Positions 1 to 9,649 of a stretch of DNA of 64,000 nucleotides are shown here, piece by piece. The stretch lies in contig NZ_FOVD01000001.1 of NCBI RefSeq assembly GCF_900115055.1, positions 992,001-1,056,000 of the forward strand, given 5' to 3'. Positions within the stretch are counted from its first letter, which is position 1. Each line of letters starts with the position of its first letter. Under the pieces are notes generated by a model that ran no database searches, had not been told where the DNA came from, and saw only the letters and a program-made list of their open reading frames with translations. The DNA comes from Chryseobacterium oleae (GTDB taxonomy: Bacteria; Bacteroidota; Bacteroidia; Flavobacteriales; Weeksellaceae). The translations under genes and the position numbers were made by a program.

Positions 1-1
1 A

Positions 2-643
2 GCAGGAGCCAATGCCATTTGTATCACGAATGGTTTTGATGAAAGTGACGCTTCTTCTTCACCTATTGAAACAGCGAACGGACCCAATAGTCAATCTTTC
101 ACATTAAGCTATATCGGAGTTCTTGAGCAGTTAAGAAATCCTGAAAATCTCTGGAAAGTTCTTGATGAGTTAATCACGGAAAATAAAGACTTTGCAGACC
201 ACTTTACCCTGAAATTTGCAGGAAGGGTTGATGATAAAATCCTTCAGTCTATAGAAAATTCAAGCCTGAAAAACCACATCCTGAATTTGGGTTATATTTC
301 CCATGACAAAGCTGTGGAAGAGATGGCAAACTCCAATCTGTTACTGATCACCAATTTCCCGAATGAGTCTTCCAAAGGAATTATTCCCGGGAAAATTTTT
401 GAATACCTAGCGACTGGAAAACAGATTATTTCTTTCGGTCCGGATGAAGCGGATGTTTCCAGAATACTGGAAGAAACTGCCTCAGGAAAACACTTCAGCT
501 ATGAAGATTCTAAAGCGGTTAAAGATTTTATCCTTGGGAAATATGAGCTTTGGAAAAAAGGAGATCTGCTTGAAAACACTCAGAATATAGAGCAGTTCTC
601 AAGAAGAAATCTGACTAAAAAGCTTACTGAGATTTTGGATTAA
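2..643 (+). CDS. Glycosyltransferase family 4, C-terminal part (cut by window edge)
   Basis: The frame is open from base 2, so the gene begins outside the window; 213 residues are visible before the TAA. The visible part begins near ITNGF, the usual start of the second Rossmann domain of GT-B glycosyltransferases, and continues with SYIGVL, the sugar-nucleotide segment ESSKGIIPGKIFEYLATGK at roughly residues 123-141 (the family E-x7-E motif region) and a C-terminal helix. By family this transfers a sugar from a nucleotide donor during surface polysaccharide or glycan synthesis at the cytoplasmic face. The acceptor cannot be told. Upstream neighbours are not visible. Confidence 0.85.
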   Translation, partial: AGANAICITNGFDESDASSSPIETANGPNSQSFTLSYIGVLEQLRNPENLWKVLDELITENKDFADHFTLKFAGRVDDKILQSIENSSLKNHILNLGYISHDKAVEEMANSNLLLITNFPNESSKGIIPGKIFEYLATGKQIISFGPDEADVSRILEETASGKHFSYEDSKAVKDFILGKYELWKKGDLLENTQNIEQFSRRNLTKKLTEILD

Positions 644-676
644 TCTGGAACAAAATAAGAACAAAAAATATAATAG

Positions 677-758
677 ATGCTTCGACTCCGCTCAGCATGA
701 CACTTAGTAAACTTTACGTTACATATTAGAGATGTCATGCTGAGCGAAGTCGAAGCAT
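677..758. repeat. Inverted repeat with 26-bp arms between convergent genes
   Basis: Arms 677-702 and 733-758 are reverse complements with one mismatch, around a 30-base spacer. It lies between the 3' ends of the glycosyltransferase gene and the minus-strand lipoprotein gene, so it could act as a bidirectional terminator. The arms contain TTCGACTYCGCTCAGCATGA, which I recall as a recurrent intergenic sequence in flavobacterial genomes; that recollection is not checked. Confidence 0.75.
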
Positions 759-798
759 TCTTATTATAACCTAGCGTTATTTAATGATAATTAATTCA

Positions 799-1443
799 CT
801 AAATCGTCCACTGGTCATTCACAACAGCCACCAGATACTGCTTACCCTGAAATTCTTCAAAGACAAAACGGATGGTTTTCCAATCCATTTCACCGTTCTT
901 TTCAGTGCCTTTTATATAGTTTTCGGTGAAGTCTTTACCGGGATATATTTCCTTTAAATTATTAAGTGAATTTCCGCCAGCCTGAAATTTGTTTAATGAA
1001 TATTGTGATCCTGTGAAATCTTTGGAGAAAACCCATTTCGTCAGATAATCATTGATGCTGGCTTTATACGGATCTCCTGAACCGTCCTGAGCACCCCATG
1101 TAAATAAGGTCTTTGTCGGCTGGAATTTCTCGAAATCTTCTTTGGAAAAATGTTGGTCTTCTTTAGGATTTACAAATCCATACATTGAAAAACTGATTCC
1201 TTTTTCTGGATGAATAAAGGAGGCAAAGGTTTTATAATCTTTATTTTTTAAAGCCTGAATAATCAAATCATTAGCTGCTTTTACAGCTGCTTCATCCGTT
1301 TTTTTCTGCTGTGCCGTGTTTTCAATATTCTTTTCCTTAGCCAGAGCCATAGAATCTACCACATTGGGAACAGGTTTTTCCGGGGTTTTCTTACAGGCCG
1401 TCAACAGAGTTAACGCAAATATTGGAATAATAAGGTTTTTCAT
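799..1443 (-). CDS. Hypothetical lipoprotein
   Basis: A 214-residue protein with a lipoprotein signal: a short basic start, hydrophobic core and the lipobox LTAC with Cys17, followed by KKTPEKP. It should be exported and lipid-anchored. A Lys/Ala-rich helical stretch (about residues 35-70) precedes a mixed domain with KDYKTFASFIHPEKG, a pattern seen in NTF2-like or DUF4878-like fold proteins, but I do not recognise the family firmly. The ATG at 1443 is the only start that gives a proper signal peptide. It is convergent with the glycosyltransferase gene and divergent from the ypdA-like gene. Function unknown. Confidence 0.8.
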   Translation of the reverse strand: MKNLIIPIFALTLLTACKKTPEKPVPNVVDSMALAKEKNIENTAQQKKTDEAAVKAANDLIIQALKNKDYKTFASFIHPEKGISFSMYGFVNPKEDQHFSKEDFEKFQPTKTLFTWGAQDGSGDPYKASINDYLTKWVFSKDFTGSQYSLNKFQAGGNSLNNLKEIYPGKDFTENYIKGTEKNGEMDWKTIRFVFEEFQGKQYLVAVVNDQWTI

Positions 1444-1550
1444 CTTTTCAATTTTTTTAATTCATAAGAAACACCAAAACTGGTGCCAATACAATAGCCT
1501 TCATAGATAAGTTCTGTTGTCTATTTTTCGCTTCATATCGTGGTTTTAAG

Positions 1551-1558
1551 TAAATTTG
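1551..1558 (+). promoter_or_regulatory. Bacteroidetes -7 box upstream of the ypdA-like gene
   Basis: TAAATTTG matches the Bacteroidetes -7 consensus TAnnTTTG. It ends only 4 bases before the ATG at 1563, so if it is used the transcript is leaderless or nearly so. No clear -33 TTG at the usual distance. Confidence 0.4.
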
Positions 1559-1562
1559 TTCT

Positions 1563-2537
1563 ATGGAAATTTTAGATATCCTCATTATCGGAGGCGGCCC
1601 CATCGGTCTTAACTGTGCCCTTGAAGCCCAGAAAAATAATTTAACCCATCTGATCATAGAAAAAGGAACTATCGTCAATTCCTTATACAACTATCCTTTA
1701 TACATGCGTTTTTTCTCCACTGCTGAAAAACTGGAGATCGACGGTATTCCATTTATTTCTACAGCACCAAAACCAGGTCGTCAGGAAGCTTTGGAATACT
1801 ATCAGGGAATTGCGAGACAGAGGGAAGTCAATATCAATCTCTATGAAAAAGTTCTGAAAGTTTCCAAAAACGGGGATATTTTTGACATTGAAACCTCAAA
1901 AGCTGCTTACAAAGCAAAAAATGTCGTTATTTCCACAGGATTTTATGATATTCCGAATCTGATGAATATTCCCGGAGAAGACCTTCCAAAAGTGAAACAT
2001 TATTATACAGAACCTTATCCATACGCAAAACAGAAAGTGGTTGTGGTAGGATCAAGCAATTCCGCGGTAGATGCTGCTTTGGAAACATATAGAAAAGGAG
2101 CTGATGTAACGATGATTATTCGTCATTCTGAAATTTCACAAAGCGTCAAATATTGGGTAAAACCTGATATCGAAAACAGGATTGCAGAAGGAAGTATCAA
2201 AGCTCATTTTAATTCTGAAATAGCAGAGATCACTGAAAACACCGTCATTTTTAAAGATGAAAACGGAAAAACCAATGAAATTGACAATGATTTTGTCCTG
2301 GCACTGACCGGATATCTTCCTGATTTTGATTTCCTCAAAAACTCCGGCATAGAACTGCAAGGTGACTGTCTAAATCCACTCTATCATACGGAAACCATGG
2401 AAACCAATGTCCCGAATCTATATCTGGCAGGGGTTGTTTGTGGAGGAAAGGATACCCATCTTTGGTTTATTGAGAACTCGCGTATTCATGCGGAGATGAT
2501 TGTGAGGAATGTTGTAAAGAAAGAACCAAGAGCCTAG
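1563..2537 (+). CDS. ypdA: YpdA-family bacillithiol disulfide reductase (putative)
   Basis: A 324-residue flavoprotein. The FAD-binding GGGPIG is at residues 10-15, the NADPH-binding VVGSSNSAVD at 161-170, and the C-terminal FAD-contact segment around PNLYLAGVVCGG near the end. Unlike thioredoxin reductase it has no CxxC redox pair, which is typical of the YpdA/Bdr group that reduces oxidised bacillithiol with NADPH. Members of this phylum make bacillithiol, so the role fits, but the substrate is inferred from family. The length is close to that of known YpdA proteins. The gene is monocistronic, divergent from a lipoprotein gene, and followed by 426 bases of repeat-bearing spacer. Confidence 0.88.
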   Translation: MEILDILIIGGGPIGLNCALEAQKNNLTHLIIEKGTIVNSLYNYPLYMRFFSTAEKLEIDGIPFISTAPKPGRQEALEYYQGIARQREVNINLYEKVLKVSKNGDIFDIETSKAAYKAKNVVISTGFYDIPNLMNIPGEDLPKVKHYYTEPYPYAKQKVVVVGSSNSAVDAALETYRKGADVTMIIRHSEISQSVKYWVKPDIENRIAEGSIKAHFNSEIAEITENTVIFKDENGKTNEIDNDFVLALTGYLPDFDFLKNSGIELQGDCLNPLYHTETMETNVPNLYLAGVVCGGKDTHLWFIENSRIHAEMIVRNVVKKEPRA

Positions 2538-2963
2538 AGACAAGAACCAAGATTTTATGTTTTAGATATCAGATTTTAGACATCAGATTTCAGACATTTT
2601 TGTTATACCATTCAATTTAGTAAATCGAAGAATATTACCCCTCAAATATATACAGTTAGCCTAGCTGAAAATCTTTGATTTTTTTTGCGCCTTACATATT
2701 CGAATAGCTTAAAGACCTTGTCCAAAAAAAGTTGAAATCGCAAAGGCGCAAAGATATTTGATTATATTATGTTGTTAAGGCGCAAAGATTTTATCTCCGA
2801 TGAAATTGATTGGGGATAGATACTCGATGAAGTTAGATCTTAGATGTCAGATATGAGTAAACAACAATCAGATATGGTATAGTTGTCTACAGCCCTTTAC
2901 AACCTCCATCTTCAGACTTCCCTCTTCCATCCTAAAACTCCAAAAATCTCAAACGCTCAAACC
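2538..2963. other. 426-bp intergenic spacer with degenerate repeats
   Basis: No credible ORF. It begins with imperfect direct repeats of the type 'atcagattttagac / atcagatttcagac' (about 2566-2600), which recur in degenerate form near 34060-34085 and 57620-57650. It then contains one copy of the 'ggcgcaaagattttatctccgat' repeat (separate entry). Confidence 0.6.
2738..2808. repeat. Dispersed repeat, 'ggcgcaaagattttatctccgat' family, copy 1
   Basis: Contains tcgcaaaggcgcaaag, then aaggcgcaaagattttatct and ccgatgaaattg. The same order of blocks occurs at 34650-34721 with a different middle section. It lies in a non-coding spacer. Confidence 0.65.
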
Positions 2964-4190
2964 CTAAGACTCTCCCACCCTCTTCTTCAACATCCACGGG
3001 ATTACAAAATAGAACCCAAGTGCAATGCCTATTGCCAGCACACCGGTTGCTATCCATAGTGTATTGAAGCCTAGCTTATCTGCAGTCATCGTTCCTACAT
3101 AAGGCGTAATGATAAAGGCTATAGCAACGGATATTCCATTCATTCCCATGTATGCTCCTTTGTTGTTTTCACCGGAGCGTAAGGCGGTTATCGTAGACAT
3201 AAACGGCAGAGTCCAAATCTCCCCGATACACAGCAATGTCATAGAAACAATAAGAGTAAGGATGGAATAATCAAATGCTAACATGGCATACGAAAGACCA
3301 CACAATACAGTTCCAATAAGCAGCGTAAAGGCCAGACTGAAATACTTCTCCGCGATCTGTACAAAGCCCATTTCAAGCAGCACAATAAGGAACCCGCTAT
3401 AACCAAGAATATACCCGATATTCTGTTGGCTTAAATGCGCCGTATCTTTATAGAAAATAGTCAGTGTACTGAATAACTGAAAGAAACAGATGGCAAAAAG
3501 CATACAGAAGAAACTGTAAAGCATGAATTTTCCGTCGCGGTATGGGGAATTTTCTTTCTTTATAGCAATGGCTTCTTTTGCTTTTTTCGGTTTTAATGAA
3601 GCTTCTTTGTTCCGTTTTCCGAAGAAGCGGATATACATTAAACCAGCCAGCAAGGCGGCCAACGCGTTACTGAAAAATAAAAATTCATAAGAAATGGCAG
3701 ATAATATTCCTCCCAGCGCCGGGCCTATGGAAAATCCAAGGTTGACAGCCATCCGGTTGAGGGAGAAAGCTCTGGTGATATTTTCAGGTTTAGCATATTT
3801 AGTGATTGCCACAGAGTTCGCAGGACGAAAAGTTTCGCTGACAATACTTTGAATCAAAATAATAGCAGCCAGCCCCACTTCTGTTTTAAAAAGCGGAATC
3901 AGACAGAACAGAGGCACACTCAGAAGCAGACTTAAACTCTGCACGCGGTATTCACCGATTTTATCAGTAATCAAACCTCCAAGCCATGAGCCCAATACAG
4001 AGCCTATCCCGAAAAAGCTCAGAATAATTCCTGAATTTTCTATACTGAAATGGAGATGACCCGTCATGTACACTCCTAAAAAAGGAAGTACCATAGAACC
4101 CGCGCGATTGATGAGCATGACCAGCGCCAACATCCAGCTCTCTTCTGAGAGTCCTTTGAAAGAACCCGTATATACGCTAATTAATTTCAC
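2964..4190 (-). CDS. Major facilitator superfamily transporter, exporter type
   Basis: A 408-residue membrane protein with about 12 hydrophobic segments in two halves, separated by a basic loop (KRNKEASLKPKKAKEA, about residues 193-208). The MFS motif A, here GGLITDKIGEYR at 71-82, sits between the second and third helices. By family it is a proton-coupled transporter of small molecules, of the drug-exporter kind (YqgE/MdtH-like); the substrate cannot be read from sequence. It starts at 4190, with a -7 box about 35 bases upstream. It is convergent with ypdA. Confidence 0.85.
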   Translation of the reverse strand: MKLISVYTGSFKGLSEESWMLALVMLINRAGSMVLPFLGVYMTGHLHFSIENSGIILSFFGIGSVLGSWLGGLITDKIGEYRVQSLSLLLSVPLFCLIPLFKTEVGLAAIILIQSIVSETFRPANSVAITKYAKPENITRAFSLNRMAVNLGFSIGPALGGILSAISYEFLFFSNALAALLAGLMYIRFFGKRNKEASLKPKKAKEAIAIKKENSPYRDGKFMLYSFFCMLFAICFFQLFSTLTIFYKDTAHLSQQNIGYILGYSGFLIVLLEMGFVQIAEKYFSLAFTLLIGTVLCGLSYAMLAFDYSILTLIVSMTLLCIGEIWTLPFMSTITALRSGENNKGAYMGMNGISVAIAFIITPYVGTMTADKLGFNTLWIATGVLAIGIALGFYFVIPWMLKKRVGES

Positions 4191-4225
4191 AATATTATTT
4201 TTTGGGGAGAAAACCTAGTAAGATG

Positions 4226-4233
4226 CAAATTTA
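4226..4233 (-). promoter_or_regulatory. -7 box of the MFS gene
   Basis: On the minus strand this reads TAAATTTG, an exact TAnnTTTG match, 35 bases upstream of the MFS start codon. No clear TTG at -33. Confidence 0.5.
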
Positions 4234-4447
4234 GGTAAATTGGTTCGGAAAGCCCTTTAAAAGGTACTTTTTTTATCAATCACCTCAATAGAGGCAAGAA
4301 TATACCAGGTTGGGATAAAATCAGCAAATATTCCACGGCGACCTTACAATCAACTTTTATAATTTTCGTAAATTGCAGTAACAATGGGATTTTTGACCTT
4401 AAAATTCCAAAATTTAAAGTAAAATTTTAATCAAACCAATACACAAA

Positions 4448-5326
4448 ATGATAACCTACGAGAATTTACATGATACGCTATCGTTTTACAGTATTGACTG
4501 CCGGCAATCTTATTATATCTCTTCCGGAAATCCTATTTTCAATTTTCCCGAGACACCTTTTCGCATGGATTATTATGCTTTGTGCATTTGTACGGCCGGA
4601 GAAATAAGCATTGAAATCGATAGCCGGAAATATCATGTGGATGCCCATAGCTTTCTGGTTGCAGCTCCATCTACCATTGTCAAGTTTTTGGAGACCAGCG
4701 AAGATTTTAAAATGAAACTCCTCTTTTTTGACAAAAACTTTCTGATTAAAAATATTTCCAATCCTTTTATCATTGAAAAAATGAATCTGTTTTCGAACGG
4801 TTCCTACAGCATTGTCAAGACGAATGAGAAAAACTCAGCACTGTTGCAGAACCTTTTGGATTATCTGAAGAAAAAATCCAGAAAGCAGGGAAAATTTACC
4901 GAAGAAATTGTCCGTACCATTATTTTCAATCTGCTTCTGGAAACAGCGGATATTATGGAAACGGAAAATGACAGCCGTGTTGAAAAAGAAGAAGGCAAAA
5001 AAGATATTTTTCTAAAGTTCAGTCAACTGATCCGGGAAAATATACGGAAGGACCGGACGGTTCAGTTCTATGCCGATCAGCTTTTCGTTTCCAGCAAATA
5101 CCTTATCGAGGTCATTAAAAAGGCAAGTGGCAAAACACCTCATCAGGTCATCGACGAAGCCCTATTGAAGGAAGCTTACGTGATGCTGGGCAGCCCTGAA
5201 ATCACGATTTCGGAGATTGCTTTTGAGTTGCAGTTTAATTCCGCATCAGCCTTTGGTCGCTTTTTCAAAAAACAGACGTCCATCTCTCCTTCCGAGTACA
5301 GAAACCGGGAAAATATTCAGTCGTAA
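4448..5326 (+). CDS. AraC-family transcriptional regulator (likely local regulator of oleate hydratase)
   Basis: A 292-residue regulator. The N-terminal half looks like a cupin-type effector domain. The C-terminal hundred residues carry two helix-turn-helices: VQFYADQLFVSSKYLIEVIK (about 206-225) and ISEIAFELQFNSASAFGRFF (about 258-277), ending in the AraC signature SPSEYR. The gene lies 88 bases upstream of oleate hydratase in the same direction, so it may control that gene in response to unsaturated fatty acids; this is inferred from position only. It is divergent from the MFS exporter, which could also be a target. Confidence 0.85.
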   Translation: MITYENLHDTLSFYSIDCRQSYYISSGNPIFNFPETPFRMDYYALCICTAGEISIEIDSRKYHVDAHSFLVAAPSTIVKFLETSEDFKMKLLFFDKNFLIKNISNPFIIEKMNLFSNGSYSIVKTNEKNSALLQNLLDYLKKKSRKQGKFTEEIVRTIIFNLLLETADIMETENDSRVEKEEGKKDIFLKFSQLIRENIRKDRTVQFYADQLFVSSKYLIEVIKKASGKTPHQVIDEALLKEAYVMLGSPEITISEIAFELQFNSASAFGRFFKKQTSISPSEYRNRENIQS

Positions 5327-5414
5327 GAATTTGGGGATAGTAATTCTGACATTAGGGATATATCCTGCATGATGAATAGAGGTACCTTTATACTGTTAAT
5401 TAAAACAATACATA

Positions 5415-7355
5415 ATGAGTACGATCAATTCAAAATTCGACCACGTTTTAAATGCTTCTGAGCAGTTCGGAAAAGTAAATCATGAACCGGATTCCAGTAA
5501 AGAAGTTCAGATTAACACTCCTGAAAAGACAATGCCTTTTTCAGACCAAATCGGAAACTATCAGCGTAATAAAGGAATTCCCTTAAAATCCTATGAGAAC
5601 AGTAAAATTTATATTGTAGGAAGTGGTATCGCAGGAATGTCTGCCGCTTACTATTTCATCCGTGACGGCCGTGTTCCGGGAAAAAATGTTATTTTCCTTG
5701 ACCAGCTTAATGTTGAAGGAGGTTCACTGGACGGTGCCGGAAATGCAAAAGACGGCTACATCATCAGAGGCGGACGTGAAATGGATATGACCTATGAAAA
5801 CTTATGGGACATGTTTCAGGATATTCCTGCCCTTGAACTTCCCGCGCCATACAGTGTTTTGGACGAATACCGTCTGATTAATGATAATGACCCGAATTAT
5901 TCCAAAGCGAGACTGATCCACAATCAGGGAGAGATCCAGGATTTCAGTAAATTCGGACTTGAGAAAAAAGATCAGCTGGCCATCGTGAAACTTTTATTAA
6001 AGAAAAAAGAGGAGCTTGATGACCTTACGATTGAAGATTATTTTGCAGAATCATTCCTTAACAGTAATTTCTGGTTTTTCTGGCGCTCTATGTTCGCTTT
6101 TGAAAACTGGCACAGTTTATTGGAGTTGAAACTTTATATGCACAGATTCCTTCACGCTATCGACGGAATGAAAGACTTCTCCTGTCTGGTATTCCCGAAA
6201 TACAATCAGTTTGACACTTACGTTACACCTTTAAAAAACTTCCTTGTTGAAAAAGGAGTGCAGATCCAGTTTAATACTTTGGTTAAAGATCTCGATATTC
6301 ATATCAATACGGAAGGAAAAAAAGTGGAAGGCATCATCACGGAACAGGATGGTAAAGAAGTGAAAATCCCTGTCGGAAAAGAAGATTACGTGATTGTTAC
6401 CACAGGATCTATGACCGAAAGTACATTCTATGGCGATAATAATACTGCCCCTGAAATCACACTGGATAACAGCAGTGCAGGACAAGGCCCGGGATGGATG
6501 CTCTGGAAAAACCTGGCAGCCAAATCAGAAGTCTTCGGAAAACCAGAAAAATTCTGCAGCCACATTGAAAAATCTTCATGGGAATCTGCTACCCTGACAT
6601 GCCGACCATCTGCTTTCACGGAAAAATTGAAAGAATTATGTGTAAACGATCCCTATTCCGGAAGAACAGCTACCGGAGGAATCATTACCATAACGGATTC
6701 AAACTGGGTGATGAGTTTTACATGTAACAGACAGCCACACTTCCCTACTCAGCCTGATGATATTCTTGTGGTATGGGTATATTCCCTTCTGATGGACAAA
6801 GAAGGAAACTACATCAAAAAGACAATGCCGGAATGTACCGGAAATGAAATCCTTGCAGAGCTGTGCTATCATTTGGGAATCACAGATCAGCTGGATAATG
6901 TGGTGGAAAATACGATTGTCCGTATTTCATTTATGCCGTATATCACTTCTATGTTTATGCCAAGAGCTCAGGGCGACCGTCCGAGAGTCGTGCCAGAAGG
7001 CTGTACCAATTTAGGATTGGTGGGACAGTTTGTAGAAACGAATAACGACGTTGTCTTCACCATGGAAAGCTCTGTAAGAACGGCAAGAATTGCAGTGTAC
7101 CATCTTCTTAACCTTAATAAGCAGGTTCCGGATATCAACCCGCTGCAATATGACATCAGACATTTATTAAAAGCTACTCAAGCCCTGAATGACTACAAAC
7201 CATTCATCGGCGAAGGTCTTTTAAGAAAAGTATTGAAAGGAAGCTACTTTGAGCATATCCTTGTAGACCGTCCGGAAGAAAAAGAAGAACATGAATCTTT
7301 TATTATGGAACAATTCGGCAAATTTCAGGACTGGATCAAAGGAGTGAAAGGATAA
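5415..7355 (+). CDS. ohyA: Oleate hydratase
   Basis: A 646-residue FAD enzyme of the myosin-cross-reactive-antigen family. It adds water to the cis-9 double bond of oleate and related fatty acids to give 10-hydroxy acids (EC 4.2.1.53). The dinucleotide-binding GSGIAG is at residues 69-74. Glu122 (in [10 protein letters not shown]) and Tyr241 (in [10 protein letters not shown]) fall at the positions of the two catalytic residues known from the Elizabethkingia meningoseptica enzyme, which has the same length. There is no signal peptide, so it acts in the cytoplasm or at the inner membrane. Its likely role is detoxifying host or environmental unsaturated fatty acids. A near-consensus -7 (TACCTTTA, 5383-5390) precedes it. 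Confidence 0.95.
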   Translation: MSTINSKFDHVLNASEQFGKVNHEPDSSKEVQINTPEKTMPFSDQIGNYQRNKGIPLKSYENSKIYIVGSGIAGMSAAYYFIRDGRVPGKNVIFLDQLNVEGGSLDGAGNAKDGYIIRGGREMDMTYENLWDMFQDIPALELPAPYSVLDEYRLINDNDPNYSKARLIHNQGEIQDFSKFGLEKKDQLAIVKLLLKKKEELDDLTIEDYFAESFLNSNFWFFWRSMFAFENWHSLLELKLYMHRFLHAIDGMKDFSCLVFPKYNQFDTYVTPLKNFLVEKGVQIQFNTLVKDLDIHINTEGKKVEGIITEQDGKEVKIPVGKEDYVIVTTGSMTESTFYGDNNTAPEITLDNSSAGQGPGWMLWKNLAAKSEVFGKPEKFCSHIEKSSWESATLTCRPSAFTEKLKELCVNDPYSGRTATGGIITITDSNWVMSFTCNRQPHFPTQPDDILVVWVYSLLMDKEGNYIKKTMPECTGNEILAELCYHLGITDQLDNVVENTIVRISFMPYITSMFMPRAQGDRPRVVPEGCTNLGLVGQFVETNNDVVFTMESSVRTARIAVYHLLNLNKQVPDINPLQYDIRHLLKATQALNDYKPFIGEGLLRKVLKGSYFEHILVDRPEEKEEHESFIMEQFGKFQDWIKGVKG

Positions 7356-7445
7356 GAGGCTGGAAGTTGGGAGAGGGAGGCTGGAAGTTAGTATCGCACA
7401 TTAATTTCGATAGTTGCCGATCAATTCCAAAATAAAGGGAAGGAA

Positions 7446-7583
7446 ATGATTTTAAAATTTCACGCAGATTATGCAGATTTTTACCTTTGTTCATCTGCGG
7501 AAGTAAAATTTAAACCATTAAGATTTCTGTTAAGCTTTTAAGAATATTAAGTTTGAGCTTCGCTTTAAGACCTACAGCTTAAA
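7446..7583. repeat. Dispersed intergenic repeat, 'cacgcagatt' family, copy 1
   Basis: Shares an ordered series of blocks with 17241-17403: atgattttaaaatttcacgc, then gcagattttta, then aaaccattaagat and ttctgttaag, then aagaatattaagttt and ttcgctttaag. It fills most of the 463-base gene-free stretch between oleate hydratase and glnS, where I see no coding potential. Confidence 0.7.
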
Positions 7584-7766
7584 AAATCATTTGATTTTTT
7601 CTTAACTAATCTTACAGCCTTCATTGATCTTAATGTTTAAAAAAGCATGAATTAACATCTGCTCTATCAGCTCAATCTGCGCGAGTAAATTATTTTTCTT
7701 AAGCTCACAAGTTTTGTAATTCTAGTCACTCCAAAATTTGATCAAACAGTATTCAACAGTTAAAAC

Positions 7767-7799
7767 AAAAAAGCAGGACTTTTTCAAGTCCTGCTTTTA
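7767..7799 (-). terminator. Rho-independent terminator after glnS
   Basis: The stem aagcaggactt / aagtcctgctt closes a short loop. Read on the minus strand it is followed by a T run. It lies 20 bases past the glnS stop codon. Confidence 0.8.
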
Positions 7800-7818
7800 T
7801 ATTGATTATAGTAAAAGA

Positions 7819-9492
7819 TTATTCCGGTTTGAAAGAATCTTTCAACGTTACTGTACGGTTAAATACTAAATTAGAATCTGTAGAATCCTGGTCTTTTGTA
7901 AAGTACCCGATTCTCTGGAACTGAAGTGGCTCTCCTACGGCTACATCTTTTAAGCTTGGTTCAGCAAATCCTTTAATTGTAGTTACAGATTCAGGATTGA
8001 TGAAATTAAGGAAATCCACATCCTTTTCAGCATCCGGCTGCTCTACGGTAAAGAGTTTGTCATAAATTCTCACATCTACCGGAATGGCATGAGTAGCAGA
8101 TACCCAGTGAAGTGTACCTTTTACTTTTCTCAAACTTTCTTCCGTTCCGCTTCCTGACTTGCTCTTTTCATCATAACTAGCGTAGATCGTAGTGATCTCA
8201 CCGTTTTCATCCTTCTCAACTCTTTCCGCTTTGATGATGTATGCTGATTTCAAACGAACTTCTCCGCCTAATTTCAGTCTGAAGAACTTATTATTTGCCT
8301 CTTCCTTAAAGTCTTCTCTTTCGATGTATAATTCTCTGGAGAAAGGAACTTCTCTTGTCCCTGCATTTTCCTGTTCAGGATTGTTTTCAGTTTCAAGCCA
8401 TTCTTCCTTGCCTTCAGGATAGTTTTCAATCACCAGTTTTACCGGATCTACCACTGCCATTACACGTTTCGCCACCTTGTTCAGGTCTTCACGAACGCAG
8501 AAATCAAGCAATTGGATCTCGATCAGGTTTTCTCTTTTCGCAACCCCTACTTTTTCAATGAAGTTTTTAATGGATGTCGGCGTGAATCCTTTTCTTCTCA
8601 TTCCTGAGATCGTAGGCATTCTCGGATCGTCCCAACCTGTTACGGCATTTTCAGCAACCAATCTCTGTAATTTTCTTTTAGACGTGATCATATAAGAGAC
8701 ATTCATTCTTGCAAATTCTCTCTGCTTCGGTGCTACTTTAGATTCGTCGTATACCTGCTCCAGATACCAGTTATAAAGTGGTCTGTGGTTTTCAAATTCC
8801 AATGAACATAGTGAGTGCGACACTTGCTCCAGATAATCGGATTCACCATGTGCCCAGTCGTACATAGGATAAATTTTCCATGCTGTACCGGTTCTGTGGT
8901 GAGGTCTTTTCAGGATTCTGTACATCACAGGGTCACGTAAGTTCATATTGGGGGAAACCATATCGATCTGTGCACGAAGAGACATGGCGCCTTCTTCAAA
9001 TTCTCCGTTTTTCATTCTTTCGAACAGATCAAGGGATTCTTCTACCGGACGGTTTCTGAACGGCGACTCAATTCCCGGTTCTGCCGGATTCTTTCTCTGC
9101 TCAGTGATTACCTCAGACGGCTGCTCATCTACATAAGCTTTTCCCTCTTTGATCATCTGTACGGCCCATTCGTAAAGCTGCTGGAAGTAGTCGGATGCAT
9201 ATAGCTCTTTGTCCCATTTGAAACCTAACCATTCAACATCTTTCTTGATAGAATCTACGAATTCCTGTTCTTCTTTTTCAGGGTTCGTATCGTCGAAACG
9301 AAGGTTTACGGGAGCGTTGTACTTTTCACCCAGCCCAAAGTTGATGCAGATGGCTTTCGTATGACCAATATGCAGGTATCCATTAGGTTCAGGGGGAAAA
9401 CGGAAACGGATCTGGTCTTTTTTCAGACCGTTTGCCATATCATCTTCAATAATTTGCTCAATAAAATTGAGTGATTTTTTTTCTTCTTCCAT
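7819..9492 (-). CDS. glnS: Glutamine--tRNA ligase
   Basis: A class I aminoacyl-tRNA synthetase that charges tRNA-Gln with glutamine. The catalytic domain has the HIGH motif in PEPNGYLHIGHTKAI (about residues 37-51) and the KMSKS equivalent ITSKRKL. The C-terminal beta-barrel anticodon-binding region ends in DSFKPE. I place the start at the ATG of MEEEKKSLNF (9492, 557 residues). The frame runs nine codons further to an ATG at 9519, but that extension would sit against the -7 box and is not typical of the family. Single gene with its own promoter and terminator. Confidence 0.95.
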   Translation of the reverse strand: MEEEKKSLNFIEQIIEDDMANGLKKDQIRFRFPPEPNGYLHIGHTKAICINFGLGEKYNAPVNLRFDDTNPEKEEQEFVDSIKKDVEWLGFKWDKELYASDYFQQLYEWAVQMIKEGKAYVDEQPSEVITEQRKNPAEPGIESPFRNRPVEESLDLFERMKNGEFEEGAMSLRAQIDMVSPNMNLRDPVMYRILKRPHHRTGTAWKIYPMYDWAHGESDYLEQVSHSLCSLEFENHRPLYNWYLEQVYDESKVAPKQREFARMNVSYMITSKRKLQRLVAENAVTGWDDPRMPTISGMRRKGFTPTSIKNFIEKVGVAKRENLIEIQLLDFCVREDLNKVAKRVMAVVDPVKLVIENYPEGKEEWLETENNPEQENAGTREVPFSRELYIEREDFKEEANNKFFRLKLGGEVRLKSAYIIKAERVEKDENGEITTIYASYDEKSKSGSGTEESLRKVKGTLHWVSATHAIPVDVRIYDKLFTVEQPDAEKDVDFLNFINPESVTTIKGFAEPSLKDVAVGEPLQFQRIGYFTKDQDSTDSNLVFNRTVTLKDSFKPE

Positions 9493-9530
9493 TATTAAAT
9501 TAGCTTTTATTGTATGCAAAAAAAGTTTTA

Positions 9531-9538
9531 CAAAGTTA
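9531..9538 (-). promoter_or_regulatory. -7 box of glnS
   Basis: On the minus strand this is TAACTTTG, matching TAnnTTTG, 38 bases upstream of the chosen glnS ATG. Its position supports the start at 9492 over the ATG at 9519. Confidence 0.55.
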
Positions 9539-9649
9539 AGGAAAATTTAGGGCTTACGAAAATGATAATTTAAAAGCAAAACTGATGATAATTCAATATT
9601 TTTCATTAATTTAGTTAAAACTAAAGACCGTTTGTAAAAATTACTGAAT

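Noticed and set aside
9493..9519. Nine-codon N-terminal extension of glnS
   Set aside because: Close to the -7 box and unlike the family N-terminus; the start at 9492 fits better.
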